In this document: in pieces, positions 1 through 8,424 of the stretch
Layout: each line of letters begins with the position of its first letter
Numbering within the stretch: position 1 is the stretch's first letter
Assembly: GCA_014382365.1 (NCBI GenBank)
Contig: JACNJW010000060.1
Coordinates: forward strand, 1 to 38,128
Direction: 5' to 3'
Length of the DNA: 38,128 nucleotides
Origin: SAR324 cluster bacterium
Lineage (GTDB): Bacteria > SAR324 > NAC60-12
The notes under the pieces: model-generated
Databases searched by the model: none
Seen by the model: the letters and a program-made list of their open reading frames with translations, nothing else
What the model was told of the DNA's origin: nothing
Position numbers and translations under genes: made by a program

Positions 1-2
1 AG

Positions 3-278
3 TTACTGGCCTTTTATGATTTTCCTGCCAAACACTGGCAGAGTATACGAACCAGCAACCCGATTGAATCCACCTTTGGTACCATAAGGCACAGAACCAA
101 AAGATCAAAGGGCTGTCTCAATCGTGAAGGGATGCTGCACATGATGTTTAAGCTGGGACAATGTGCAGAAAAGAATTGGAGAAGGTTACGAGGATTTGAT
201 TACCTTGCAAAGGTGATTGATGGAATACAATTCAAAGATGGAATCGAGGTGATTCCTGAAATCCGGATTGCCGCTTGA
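3..278 (+). mobile_element. IS256-family transposase, C-terminal part (5' end outside window)
   Basis: The frame is open from the window edge and ends in TGA after 91 codons. The protein contains RTSNPIESTFGTIRHRTKR, then KGCLNREGMLHMMFKLGQ and NWRRLRGFDYLAKVIDG. This is the typical C-terminal block of IS256/Mutator-type DDE transposases, which carries the last catalytic Glu (in NPIEST) and the conserved W-R-R-L-R-G segment. The enzyme would catalyse copy-and-paste movement of its element. The N-terminal two thirds and the first two Asp residues lie left of the window, so I cannot tell whether the element is intact. No frameshift is visible in the part seen. Confidence 0.9.
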
Positions 279-290
279 ATCAATTTACTC

Positions 291-314
291 AAACACCACT
301 TTTGACAATAACTC
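291..314. repeat. Probable right terminal inverted repeat of the IS256-family element
   Basis: The segment just after the transposase stop contains CACCACTTTTGACAATAACT, which resembles the ends commonly found a few tens of bases beyond IS256-family transposases. The left end and target duplication are outside the window, so the exact boundary is an inference. Confidence 0.45.
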
Positions 315-577
315 TAGTTTTTTTTGAAAAACTTTGGCAACAATTTAACAAACAGGAGCAAGCCGTGATTATTTAGGAAATTGAAACGGCTCAGATTTGA
401 TTTTGCTGCCCAATAATCATAGCCTTTTATCCACTCAACACCCTTGTTTTTTGCTTCCATCCGTAAGTAATCTTTCCGGCAAATGCAACATATCCCCCAG
501 AGATGTTCAAAATAGAACCTTGGACGCTTACAAGATTTAGCGCTTCGTAAACAATGACATGGTTTTAGGATTTTTTA
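314..577 (-). pseudogene. Open remnant next to the IS end, unrecognised
   Basis: This fills the stretch between the IS end and the WD40 gene. On the minus strand a frame stays open for more than 75 codons, from an in-frame TAA near 578 to a TAG at 316-314. That TAG lies on the IS boundary. It has no start codon near its beginning. The reading contains FEHLWGICCICRKDYLR and GVEWIKGYDYWAAKSNL, which look protein-like, but I recognise no family. It may be the remains of a gene cut by the insertion, or chance. Apart from this I see nothing in the stretch. Confidence 0.25.
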
Positions 578-591
578 CGAACGCATCAAAT

Positions 592-3567
592 TTATTCAAC
601 TGACAAATCAAGCTCTGTTCCGGCAAAGAGGAAAAAAGTTTTGCGTATTTTAGCTGCAACTTGCAGATAATATGCGCCCGCCGGAAGATGCATGACGATC
701 CGGTTGTCCTGATCGCTATGGTAAGTTTTCCATGGACCACCGGCTTTACGTAAACGAAATGCAGTCATGCCCTCATTTTTCCAGGTCTGTGCTTTTTCAA
801 GATTTAAGCTTAATCTTCCAACCGGAATTACTTTTGCTCTTTCCTCTGCAAGCATTGGTTTACGCAGAGTAGAGTGTGGAATTCCTGTAGCAAGCACACG
901 CTCAATTTCTGCAAAGATTCTGTTTTGGAATTCTACCTCTCCTAATCCGATAAAATCACGCAAGTCCAGCATCAGCGCAGTTGAGTTAACCTTTTGTAAA
1001 AACTCTGCCGGATAGTGTATGTTACTAGAAATTGCAGTTAAATTGAGGGGCTGGAGTTTCCCTTTGCAGTTTGCTAATTTAAGTTTTTGCTGATTGCCGC
1101 TACGAATGTATGATTGGTCAAAAAGCTGAGTGCGTAAATTATCAAAAATATGCTGAACTTCCTGGATGGGAAGATAATCATAACGCTGCTGATCTAATTC
1201 TGCATATACAGCCAAACTTACCAACAGCTTTAAGGTAGTGAAGTCCTTTTTCAGCATGGTAGTCTTTACCAGGGCATGGTATGCAGCCAGATCATTTGGA
1301 ACCAGATTTAATATCTGCAGGGCCAGTTTTTCCAGCTCCGCAGCATTCCTGCAGGTATTATTTATATTGAGCAAACGGTTGAGACGCTGCTGAAGCTGTA
1401 GATGTACCTTGGATAACTTTGCAGTTTCCGCAACTGCATAAACACTTAGTTCTTCTGCAGTCATTGGCTGTTCTTTTGTTTCCTTTAGATCAGCCAAATC
1501 AATTCCGGAATTATCTGCAAATTCCGCTTCTGACTCCAGTGATTCTGCAGCTCCTGAAGCAACTGTTTCTCCATCTACAGAAATTGTTCCATCTGTAGAG
1601 TCCAGTAATTCAGGAATATCTACAGGATATTTGAGGATGGTAATTTCATTTGACAGGCTGCTTAAAGCAATTAATTTCCCATCCGGACTGAGTGCTGCAG
1701 CGACAAGAGGAGTTCTGTCGCCATGAAGTATCCGCAACATTTTTCCGCTTTTTACTTCCCAGATACGCATCGTTTTGTCTTTGGAAATTGAGACCAGCGC
1801 TTTTCCATCATGTGAAAACAAAACCTCTTTCACAATGAATTCGTGACCCTCTAATTTTCGCAACGGTGCAGGCGAAATTTTATCTGTTGCACGCCAGATA
1901 AAAATTTGATTGTCCTGCGAACCACTTGCTAATATTTTTCCATTAGGACTGAAAGAGAGCGTTGTCACAGCTTTTGTGTGTCCAGTTATCTTGCCCAGCA
2001 ATTCTCCCTCAGGATATTTCCAGATTTTTATAGCAAGGTCACTGCCGGCAGTCGCAAAACGCTCTCCGTCAGGAGAAAAAGAAACTGCCAGAATTTGAGA
2101 TTCATGACCTTGACGGGAAAGCAGCGGCTTTCCCGTTTCCAAATTCCAGAGGACCCATTGCTTGTCAGAACCTGCAGAAAGCAGGACTGCATCCTGTGGA
2201 TGATAACTCAATGCATTGATTTTTCCCCGGTGAAGTTTTAAGTTGTGCAGGCGTTTTCCAGCTTTTGCATCCCAGATAATCACCAGACTTTCTGCACCGG
2301 CTGTAGCAAAACTTTTTTGATCCGGAGCAAAACGAACCTCCTGCACCCGGTGATTACCTAGATCAAAACTGTTGAGAGTCTTACTTGTTTTTAGATCCCA
2401 GATTCTTACACTTTTATCTCCGGAATAACTGATGACAGATTTACTGTCTGCAGAAAAATCCAGTGATTCTATACTGCGCTGATGTCCACTTAATTTTTTC
2501 AACTGCAGCGAAGTACCATACTCCCAAATCTGTACATTGCCATTCTGCAGTGCAGAAATAATCCGTTGACCATTGCCGTCAAAACCAACATCTGTGACTG
2601 CATGTTCGGTTCTGGTGACCTGATGCAACTGAGTTCCTTTTTCGAGACTCCATGTTTCAAGACTTCCACCTGCAGTTCCAACCACTATTTCTGCAAGTTT
2701 TGGATGGATACTGATTGCAGAAACTGCATCTTCAAAGTCGATTTCAAAATGCTTTTTTTTCTCTTTCCAATTCCAGATAATCAACTTCCCGTCCTCAGAA
2801 CTGGAAGCAAACAGGTTTCCGCGTGGATTAAATTCAAGGTCAGTAATCGATTTTTTATGATTCTGGAGGGTATAAAACAGTTTCATTTCAGGTACACTCC
2901 AAAATTGGAGGCTGCCGTCTTCTCCTCCAACTGCGAGTATGTTTCCATCCGGATGAAAATTCAGACTTTTTATACTGCCTTTGCGGACAACCTTGGTGGT
3001 TTTCAGTAATTCGTTTTCTTTCATATTCCAGAGAATTACAGTTCCATCCAGACTTCCCGAGGCTAAGAGAGTACCTCCGGTATTCAAGGCAAGTTCGGTA
3101 ACTGCACTGAGGTGTCCACGCAGAACACCTTGTGAGGTAGTCTGGTGAGTGTTCCAGATTCTCACTGTGTCGTCCCTGCCTCCGGTAACCGCCCATTTCC
3201 CGCCCGCATCCAGAACCAGTGAAATGGCATCATGTTCATGATTGGAAATTACACGGATTTTTTTTCCATTTTGGATCCTGAAAATATCCAGCAGAGAACT
3301 TCCGGACAGAATTACCGCACGCTGATCATCCGGAGAGAAAAAAGCAGCCTGAACCGGTTTTTTGCCCAGTTTCAAACTTTTTGAAAGCAAATAAATATTT
3401 TTTTGTTTTTCAACTTCCGGCGTCTGTGCTGCTGACATTGTGCTTGAACCCAGCACTAAAATTAACAGAGCAAGACCGATTCGTTTTTTCCGTTCTAATT
3501 TCTGGATATAATACATCAGTTTGTGTAGACAAACTTTGTACTGCGATACGTTATCGTAATTAATCAT
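592..3567 (-). CDS. Secreted WD40 protein with 14 repeats (two predicted seven-blade propellers)
   Basis: The protein is about 991 residues. After a charged start, a hydrophobic stretch (LERKKRIGLALLILVLGSS) and an SAAQ site look like a signal peptide, so the protein is probably periplasmic or exported. From about residue 70 to 685 I count 14 WD40 repeats ending in patterns such as VRIWN, VILWN, VQIWE, VRIWD and IFIWR. That number fits two seven-blade beta propellers, which usually serve as protein-binding platforms. An acidic linker follows (ESLESEAEFADNSG). The last 250 residues have no domain I recognise. ATG 3567 was chosen over an upstream TTG at 3582; ATG 3516 is a good alternative because it would shorten the signal peptide n-region. 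None has a clear ribosome site. It diverges from tatC across about 165 bp. Partners are unknown. Confidence 0.85.
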   Translation of the reverse strand: MINYDNVSQYKVCLHKLMYYIQKLERKKRIGLALLILVLGSSTMSAAQTPEVEKQKNIYLLSKSLKLGKKPVQAAFFSPDDQRAVILSGSSLLDIFRIQNGKKIRVISNHEHDAISLVLDAGGKWAVTGGRDDTVRIWNTHQTTSQGVLRGHLSAVTELALNTGGTLLASGSLDGTVILWNMKENELLKTTKVVRKGSIKSLNFHPDGNILAVGGEDGSLQFWSVPEMKLFYTLQNHKKSITDLEFNPRGNLFASSSEDGKLIIWNWKEKKKHFEIDFEDAVSAISIHPKLAEIVVGTAGGSLETWSLEKGTQLHQVTRTEHAVTDVGFDGNGQRIISALQNGNVQIWEYGTSLQLKKLSGHQRSIESLDFSADSKSVISYSGDKSVRIWDLKTSKTLNSFDLGNHRVQEVRFAPDQKSFATAGAESLVIIWDAKAGKRLHNLKLHRGKINALSYHPQDAVLLSAGSDKQWVLWNLETGKPLLSRQGHESQILAVSFSPDGERFATAGSDLAIKIWKYPEGELLGKITGHTKAVTTLSFSPNGKILASGSQDNQIFIWRATDKISPAPLRKLEGHEFIVKEVLFSHDGKALVSISKDKTMRIWEVKSGKMLRILHGDRTPLVAAALSPDGKLIALSSLSNEITILKYPVDIPELLDSTDGTISVDGETVASGAAESLESEAEFADNSGIDLADLKETKEQPMTAEELSVYAVAETAKLSKVHLQLQQRLNRLLNINNTCRNAAELEKLALQILNLVPNDLAAYHALVKTTMLKKDFTTLKLLVSLAVYAELDQQRYDYLPIQEVQHIFDNLRTQLFDQSYIRSGNQQKLKLANCKGKLQPLNLTAISSNIHYPAEFLQKVNSTALMLDLRDFIGLGEVEFQNRIFAEIERVLATGIPHSTLRKPMLAEERAKVIPVGRLSLNLEKAQTWKNEGMTAFRLRKAGGPWKTYHSDQDNRIVMHLPAGAYYLQVAAKIRKTFFLFAGTELDLSVE

Positions 3568-3732
3568 TTGTTTTTCGTGCAAATAAAAACAGTTTGTGGT
3601 ACAAAGTATGGTTGGCAGTTAGTGCTAAAGCTTAATTTTTTAAGCGTGCCAATGAAAGTCAATTATTTCTACTGAAGTACATCTGTATTAAAAATAATCA
3701 ACTATCACTTTTTTCCTGTATCCTGACAATAA

Positions 3733-4551
3733 ATGAGCACAGCCGACACTGAAGAAAAAAAAGACCCGCAGACTAATGAGTCTTCCGATGATGTTCCGAT
3801 GCCTTTAACTTCCCATCTGGGAGAATTACGTAAGCGTCTCGTCCGTGTAATGCTGGTAATTCTAGTGGTTTTCGTTGGTACAACTTCTGTAGAAATGGAG
3901 CTGGATCAACCAATTCTCTCAGCTTTCCGCGCACCATTAGATGCCCGCAATGTCCCGCTGGTATTTCTTGAATTAACGGAGCCTTTCTTCACATATTTAC
4001 GGATTGGACTCTATTCCGCACTTTTTTTATCATTCCCATATTTACTGGGACAAATCTGGTTGTTTGTCCGGCCGGCTCTTTTTTCAAAAGAACGTAAAGC
4101 AGTCTGGCCTTTTATCATACTTTCATATCCACTTTTTGTAGGCGGAGGTCTTTTCGGCTATTTTGTTGTCATTCCCTTTGGTTACGATTTCTTTCTGGGT
4201 TTTGAGAACCAATTCACGCTGCCCTCACTGAGTATGGCCAGTTATCTGTCACTGACTATTCATCTTTTGTTTGCCTTCGGGTTAATTTTTGAACTGCCGA
4301 CCGTTTCTTTCATTCTTACCAGGTTTGGACTGATCAACGCCGACTGGTTAAGAGAAAACAGAAAATATTCGCTGGTAGTCATTTTTATTGGTGCTGCAAT
4401 CCTAACTCCTCCGGATGTCTTTACACAGACTCTGATGGCCGGACCTCTAATTGTGCTCTACGAAATCAGCATTCTTGTCTCTCAGATGGCCGGCAAAAAA
4501 GATGAAGACACACAACCTGAAGCACAGGCTGTTCCGGAGAAGAAATCCTAA
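3733..4551 (+). CDS. tatC: Sec-independent protein translocase subunit TatC
   Basis: TatC is the signal-peptide receptor of the twin-arginine pathway, which exports folded proteins across the inner membrane. The 272-residue length is usual. After an acidic N-terminal tail, the family motif HLGELRKRL lies at residues 29-37; its Glu helps bind the twin-arginine signal. Six hydrophobic segments follow, with the conserved FVRPALFSKERKAVWPF loop and a late FELPTVSFIL segment. The C-terminal tail is charged. No tatA or tatB is adjacent, so the small subunits must be encoded elsewhere. It starts at ATG with no strong ribosome site and diverges from the WD40 gene. Confidence 0.95.
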   Translation: MSTADTEEKKDPQTNESSDDVPMPLTSHLGELRKRLVRVMLVILVVFVGTTSVEMELDQPILSAFRAPLDARNVPLVFLELTEPFFTYLRIGLYSALFLSFPYLLGQIWLFVRPALFSKERKAVWPFIILSYPLFVGGGLFGYFVVIPFGYDFFLGFENQFTLPSLSMASYLSLTIHLLFAFGLIFELPTVSFILTRFGLINADWLRENRKYSLVVIFIGAAILTPPDVFTQTLMAGPLIVLYEISILVSQMAGKKDEDTQPEAQAVPEKKS

Positions 4552-4705
4552 TTCAGTGTGACTTCAAACTCTTTGCAAGACTGATACTGCTAACTGTAGA
4601 CTTGAGCTAAAAAACTTCCTGCTAACTAATTAAAGAGCAAGGCAGGGGCCAAAATTCAAAGGTGTTAAAATAGCAGGCAACTAGCACATGGAATTGAAAA
4701 CCGAG

Positions 4706-5320
4706 TCAACTTTTGTCGCCTAATAAAGCTACTAGTTCATCCAACGAATTTACCTGAATGTCAGCCAGTTCCGGCCAGGCAAAAACTCCGCCTGGATCAA
4801 CATGAACCGTTAACACCTCCGCAGCACGTCCTACCTGAAGATCATAAAGATAATCTCCAACCATCAAAGCCTCAGCTGCTGCAACTTTCCAGTGAGTGAG
4901 CAGCTTCTGAATTCCATGCGGAGACGGTTTTGGTTCTGCGCACCAGCGTCCAATCACTGCTTCTTCTTTAAAATATTGTGCTAAACCCAGCGACTCCAGT
5001 GTAAACCAGGCATTTTCTCTGGAGTTTAAGGTCAGTATACCCAGCTCATAATCTCTACACTGAAGCTCATCAAGCAAAGTTTTTACTCCAGGTGCAGGAC
5101 TTGCGTCCCGTGCAAGTTTTTCTTCAATCTCCTGAAGTTTTTGCTTAAGAGGTCGTGATTCTTTGCCGGGAAGTGATTTCAGTGTCTCAATAATTGGCTG
5201 CCCAGCTGGAATTCCAAGCTCTTTTCGGATAGCATTGAAATCGTGAACTGCAACTGTTAGAGTACCATCAAGATCAAAAATCCAATATTTTCGTGTTAAA
5301 AGTGTATAATTGTCTGACAT
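4706..5320 (-). CDS. HAD-family hydrolase, phosphoglycolate phosphatase-like
   Basis: This is a haloacid-dehalogenase superfamily phosphatase of about 204 residues. Visible motifs are I (FDLDGTL, nucleophile Asp), II (ILTLNSREN), III (Lys in EPKPSPHG) and IV (MVGDYLYDL, metal-binding Asp). A helical cap lies between motifs I and II, as in the phosphoglycolate phosphatase subgroup. The substrate cannot be told from sequence. I chose ATG 5320 (MSDNYTLL), which puts the catalytic Asp near residue 15 as usual; a longer frame to 5377 would add a tail overlapping the divergent gene. It diverges from the ABC ATPase gene, with starts only about 64 bp apart. Confidence 0.85.
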   Translation of the reverse strand: MSDNYTLLTRKYWIFDLDGTLTVAVHDFNAIRKELGIPAGQPIIETLKSLPGKESRPLKQKLQEIEEKLARDASPAPGVKTLLDELQCRDYELGILTLNSRENAWFTLESLGLAQYFKEEAVIGRWCAEPKPSPHGIQKLLTHWKVAAAEALMVGDYLYDLQVGRAAEVLTVHVDPGGVFAWPELADIQVNSLDELVALLGDKS

Positions 5321-5384
5321 CAAGTCGTTCACTGAAAAAGAATTAACAAAGGCTGGAGTGAAGCATTCTACGGACATCTCTGCT

Positions 5385-6143
5385 GTGAGAACAAGTCAAA
5401 AATCTAACCCACTGCTCTCCTGCACAAATCTGAGTCGTCAAATCTCAACTAACTGGATTTGGACTGAGATCAGTATAAATTTAGCTGCCGGAGAGCGGCT
5501 TGCTTTGAGAGGTTCCTCCGGTAGTGGAAAAAGTCTTTTGCTGCGGACTTTAGCAGGACTCGATCTTATTCAGTCCGGTCCGTCCAGCCAATCCGGCTCT
5601 ATTAGTTTCAGAGGGAAATCACTGGCTGCCTGGGAAATGCCTCAATACCGTAGCCAAGTCGCTTATCTGGCACAACAACCGGTCTTTTTTGAGGATACTG
5701 TTGAAGCAAATTTAAAACAGATCTTCGAGTTCAAGGCACATCAAAACCGCAGTTACAATCCGCAAAAAATTAAAGCCTGGCTGAACGAACTGAGCCTCTC
5801 TACAGGAACTAATAATTCTGCAGGAACTGATTTTACAGATTTTCTGCAGCGTCCCGCAAAAGAACTTTCCGGAGGAGAAGCTCAGGTGGCAGCTCTACTG
5901 AGAGTACTGCAGCTGGAACCACAAGTGCTTTTACTTGATGAGCCCACTGCATCACTGGACAGTGAACTAAGTGGGCTCTTTGAAAAGCTGCTTAAGCGGT
6001 GGCAAGCGGAAATACCAGAAAATAATGCGAGTACTCCGGCACTGACTGCTCAGCGCTCCTGGATTTGGGTCAGTCATAATCCTGAACAATTGCGGAGAAT
6101 GTGCCGCAACACATTTTGTCTGGACCAAGAAAATGGAAACTAA
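5385..6143 (+). CDS. fetA: ABC transporter ATP-binding protein, FetA (YbbL)-like
   Basis: This ATPase subunit carries Walker A (GSSGSGKS), Q-loop (YLAQQPVFFEDTV), signature (LSGGEAQ), Walker B (VLLLDEPTASLD) and H-loop (WVSHNPEQL). Its short length and its permease partner match FetA/FetB, which in Escherichia coli is linked to iron export and oxidative stress resistance. The start is uncertain. GTG 5385 gives the N-terminal length usual for the family; GTG 5358 and TTG 5310 are in frame upstream but the latter overlaps the divergent HAD gene. The end overlaps fetB by 11 bp, which suggests translational coupling. The substrate assignment is by homology and neighbour only. Confidence 0.82.
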   Translation: MRTSQKSNPLLSCTNLSRQISTNWIWTEISINLAAGERLALRGSSGSGKSLLLRTLAGLDLIQSGPSSQSGSISFRGKSLAAWEMPQYRSQVAYLAQQPVFFEDTVEANLKQIFEFKAHQNRSYNPQKIKAWLNELSLSTGTNNSAGTDFTDFLQRPAKELSGGEAQVAALLRVLQLEPQVLLLDEPTASLDSELSGLFEKLLKRWQAEIPENNASTPALTAQRSWIWVSHNPEQLRRMCRNTFCLDQENGN

Positions 6144-6933
6144 TTATATCTTCCTCAGCGGTGGACAATTGCTGATCGCTTCAGGACTGATGCTACTCAA
6201 TATCGGGCTGTCACTGATCCTGAAACTCGGTCTGGCAAAGCAATGGAGTATTGCCGCAGTCAGAATGGTGGGGCAACTGCTGCTGGTCGGTTTTTTGCTG
6301 GACTGGGTTTTTGCACTTAACAACCCGTTTTGGATTCTTGGAGTGGCTCTCTTCATGGCCACAATTGCTTCCGTGACTGCAGTTGGAAGGACACAAAAAC
6401 GCTTTTCTACAATTTATCTGAACAGTTTTATTTCTATACTTGGCGCCGGATTTTTTGTAATGTTCTTTGCACTTTCAGGAGTTTTACAAATTGATCCCTG
6501 GTATTCACCTCAGTACCTGTTTCCGCTCCTCGGCATGGTATTGGGGAATACACTGAATGGAATTTCACTGGCCCTTGAACGTTTTATGGACAGCCTCTCG
6601 GTACGCCGCAAAGAAGTGGAAATGCTGCTCAGTCTCGGTGCAACTTCCTGGGAAGCAGCACATGAGTTAATACGTGATGCCCTGCGTACCAGCATGATTC
6701 CCACACTCAATTCGATGATGGTGATGGGAATTGTAAGTTTACCGGGCATGATGACAGGTCAAATATTGGCAGGAGTCAGTCCCGGAGAAGCAGTGCGTTA
6801 CCAAATCATGATGATTTTTGTGATTGCCGCCGCAGCCGCCATTGGATCTACGCTTGTAGTCGTTTTGGCTTTCAGAGCCTTATTCAATTCGCGGCATCAA
6901 CTCCTGCTTCAACGCCTGCGAACACTTGCTTGA
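6133..6933 (+). CDS. fetB: ABC transporter permease, FetB (YbbM, UPF0014)-like
   Basis: The 266-residue protein has about seven hydrophobic segments and the family hallmarks: MVGQLLLVGFLLDWVF near residue 45, a region around GMVLGNTLNGISLALERF, then EVEMLLSLGATSWEA, and a conserved LPGMMTGQILAGVSP loop. This is the membrane partner of the preceding ATPase, a two-gene transporter annotated as an iron exporter in enterobacteria. The ATG lies inside the end of fetA (11-bp overlap). No other transporter subunit is nearby. Function as a metal exporter is inferred from the family. Confidence 0.88.
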   Translation: METNYIFLSGGQLLIASGLMLLNIGLSLILKLGLAKQWSIAAVRMVGQLLLVGFLLDWVFALNNPFWILGVALFMATIASVTAVGRTQKRFSTIYLNSFISILGAGFFVMFFALSGVLQIDPWYSPQYLFPLLGMVLGNTLNGISLALERFMDSLSVRRKEVEMLLSLGATSWEAAHELIRDALRTSMIPTLNSMMVMGIVSLPGMMTGQILAGVSPGEAVRYQIMMIFVIAAAAAIGSTLVVVLAFRALFNSRHQLLLQRLRTLA

Positions 6934-7071
6934 GTTTGGATTAATTTATTCAAAGTAACTTAAATGAAGTACTCATTCCAGGGGAAGCCTGTCTTCAACT
7001 TAATCTGGCACTGGAAATCTTGGAACACGTAAGTGTCTACAATAATGAAACACTACAAAGATGTATGAAAT

Positions 7072-7153
7072 TGTCATTTCGACTGAAAGGAGAAATCTTA
7101 ATGATATTAATTTAACCTTATTCACAAGATTTCTAGCCTTGCTCGAAATGACA
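7072..7153. repeat. Dispersed intergenic palindromic repeat, copy 1
   Basis: Two imperfect inverted arms of about 27 bp, beginning TGTCATTTCGA and ending TCGAAATGACA, enclose a short AT-rich loop. The first 11 bases of each arm pair perfectly and the inner parts pair partly (GAAATCT with AGATTTC). Similar but more degenerate copies lie at 8986-9061 and 17221-17308. It sits in the gap after fetB, converging with the lipid kinase gene, where it could act as an mRNA hairpin. The layout resembles widespread REP-like intergenic elements. Confidence 0.7.
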
Positions 7154-7193
7154 CTGTTTCAAAATTATTTTAGCAGTTCATCAAACAGCTTAC

Positions 7194-8117
7194 TCAAATT
7201 TGTATTTTCAAGATCCTGGGCAGCACTTCAAAGGTAGCTTGCAGATATCCGGGAGACTCACCGTCAATATCGAGAATTACCTGTTCAGAGCTCTGAACAG
7301 TAAATTTCTTTACTTTTTGATAAAATATTTCCGGCAGCTGCAGATGAGATCCCAGATAGATTTTTGGTAAATGCCAGAGAAATTTTGCAACAGAAATTTC
7401 TTTGAGGATAATCAAATCAAGTAAGCCGTTGTCCAGCTCAGCTTCCGGTGCAGCATGCATGGCCCCGCCAAAAAAACGACCGTTGGCCAATAAGCCCAGC
7501 CTAGTCTTAATTTCCTGCTGCGGACCAGCATCTATACTATAGCGGATTGTCTGATTTGGGTGTGTAAAAACCGTTTTGATCGTGGCCCACAAAAAGAGTG
7601 GTGTTCCACCCAAATAACGGCCCAAACTTGAGTGTTCAAGACAATGATCAACGGCACCGCTTAAACCGAAACTTGCGATGTTGTCAAAATAACGGACTTG
7701 CTGAGTTTTATCTGAAGCGGTGTAAGTGACTTTACCAACATCAATTTTCCGGATCTCTGTAGCCTTGAGTCCGGCAACTGCTGACTCCCACTTCCCGGAG
7801 ATTCCCAGAGAACGCTGAAAATCACAACCTGTTCCGGTCATTATAAAACTCAAGACTGCCTGCGGATTTAACGGTAGATCGCTCTCAATAAAACCGTTCA
7901 GCACTTCGTTGAGGTGTCCGTCTCCGCCAACTGCTACTATTCTCTCAGACCCTTCATCCAGAGCCTGGCGACACAAACTTGTTCCATCTCCCTGTGCAGA
8001 GGTCTGCAATATTTCAAAGGAACCAATGCTGTTTTTTAGAGCCTGCTCGATTTTTGGCCAGAGCTTTTTGGTGCGGCCGTTGCCTGCTCTGGGATTTACA
8101 ATGACTGTAGTCTTCAC
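7194..8117 (-). CDS. Diacylglycerol kinase-like lipid kinase (YegS/DgkB family)
   Basis: This is a 307-residue soluble lipid kinase of the diacylglycerol/sphingosine kinase fold, which transfers phosphate from ATP to a lipid hydroxyl. The N-terminal VIVNPRAGNGRTKKLWP and the nucleotide loop VAVGGDGHLNEVLNGF are diagnostic; the C-terminal domain includes GLLANGRFFGGAMHAAPEA and LDNGLLDLIIL, typical of the family. The loop has His where Thr is usual (GGDGT). I chose GTG 8117 because GGGAG lies 5 bases upstream and the protein then begins VKTTVIVNPRAG; a TTG at 8141 adds eight residues. It diverges from the small lipoprotein gene. The lipid substrate is unknown. Confidence 0.87.
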   Translation of the reverse strand: MKTTVIVNPRAGNGRTKKLWPKIEQALKNSIGSFEILQTSAQGDGTSLCRQALDEGSERIVAVGGDGHLNEVLNGFIESDLPLNPQAVLSFIMTGTGCDFQRSLGISGKWESAVAGLKATEIRKIDVGKVTYTASDKTQQVRYFDNIASFGLSGAVDHCLEHSSLGRYLGGTPLFLWATIKTVFTHPNQTIRYSIDAGPQQEIKTRLGLLANGRFFGGAMHAAPEAELDNGLLDLIILKEISVAKFLWHLPKIYLGSHLQLPEIFYQKVKKFTVQSSEQVILDIDGESPGYLQATFEVLPRILKIQI

Positions 8118-8220
8118 AAAGCTCCCGAATATTTTCGACAAAAAACTTGCTTCAGTAGGCAGAGTTTTTTAGAGTGGTTATACAAACTACATTGAACACA
8201 TTAAACTAAAGGAAAACTGA

Positions 8221-8424
8221 ATGAAGATCAACCTGACAATGAGTCTGCTTTTCGGAATCACACTGATGCTGCTCTCTGCATGTGACTGGAACCGAACCGA
8301 ACTTGCTCAACAGCAAAACTATGCCCCAGGTCCGGATGCACCCTCTGCACTCAGCCAAACTCTGCAGCGCAACCAGGACTACTATAAAAATTCGGATGGA
8401 GATCTGCTAAAAAAAATGCGCTAA
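8221..8424 (+). CDS. Small lipoprotein, 67 residues
   Basis: A signal peptide (MKINLTMSLLFGITLMLLSA) is followed directly by Cys in the lipobox LLSAC, so the mature protein is a lipid-anchored peptide of about 47 residues. It is hydrophilic and shows no known domain. The start is well supported by AAAGGAA 6 bases before the ATG. Its TAA stop interleaves with the TAG stop of the convergent DUF1499 gene. I do not recognise it. Its role may lie in the envelope, but nothing here shows what it does. Confidence 0.7.
   Translation: MKINLTMSLLFGITLMLLSACDWNRTELAQQQNYAPGPDAPSALSQTLQRNQDYYKNSDGDLLKKMR

Noticed and set aside
537..740. Short minus-strand frame at the end of the WD40 gene
   Set aside because: It overlaps the coding C-terminus of the WD40 protein in another frame and has no recognisable feature.
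767..3563. Several short open frames on the plus strand and other minus frames inside the WD40 gene
   Set aside because: They lie opposite or inside a long gene with clear repeat structure, lack ribosome sites and show no protein-like motifs.
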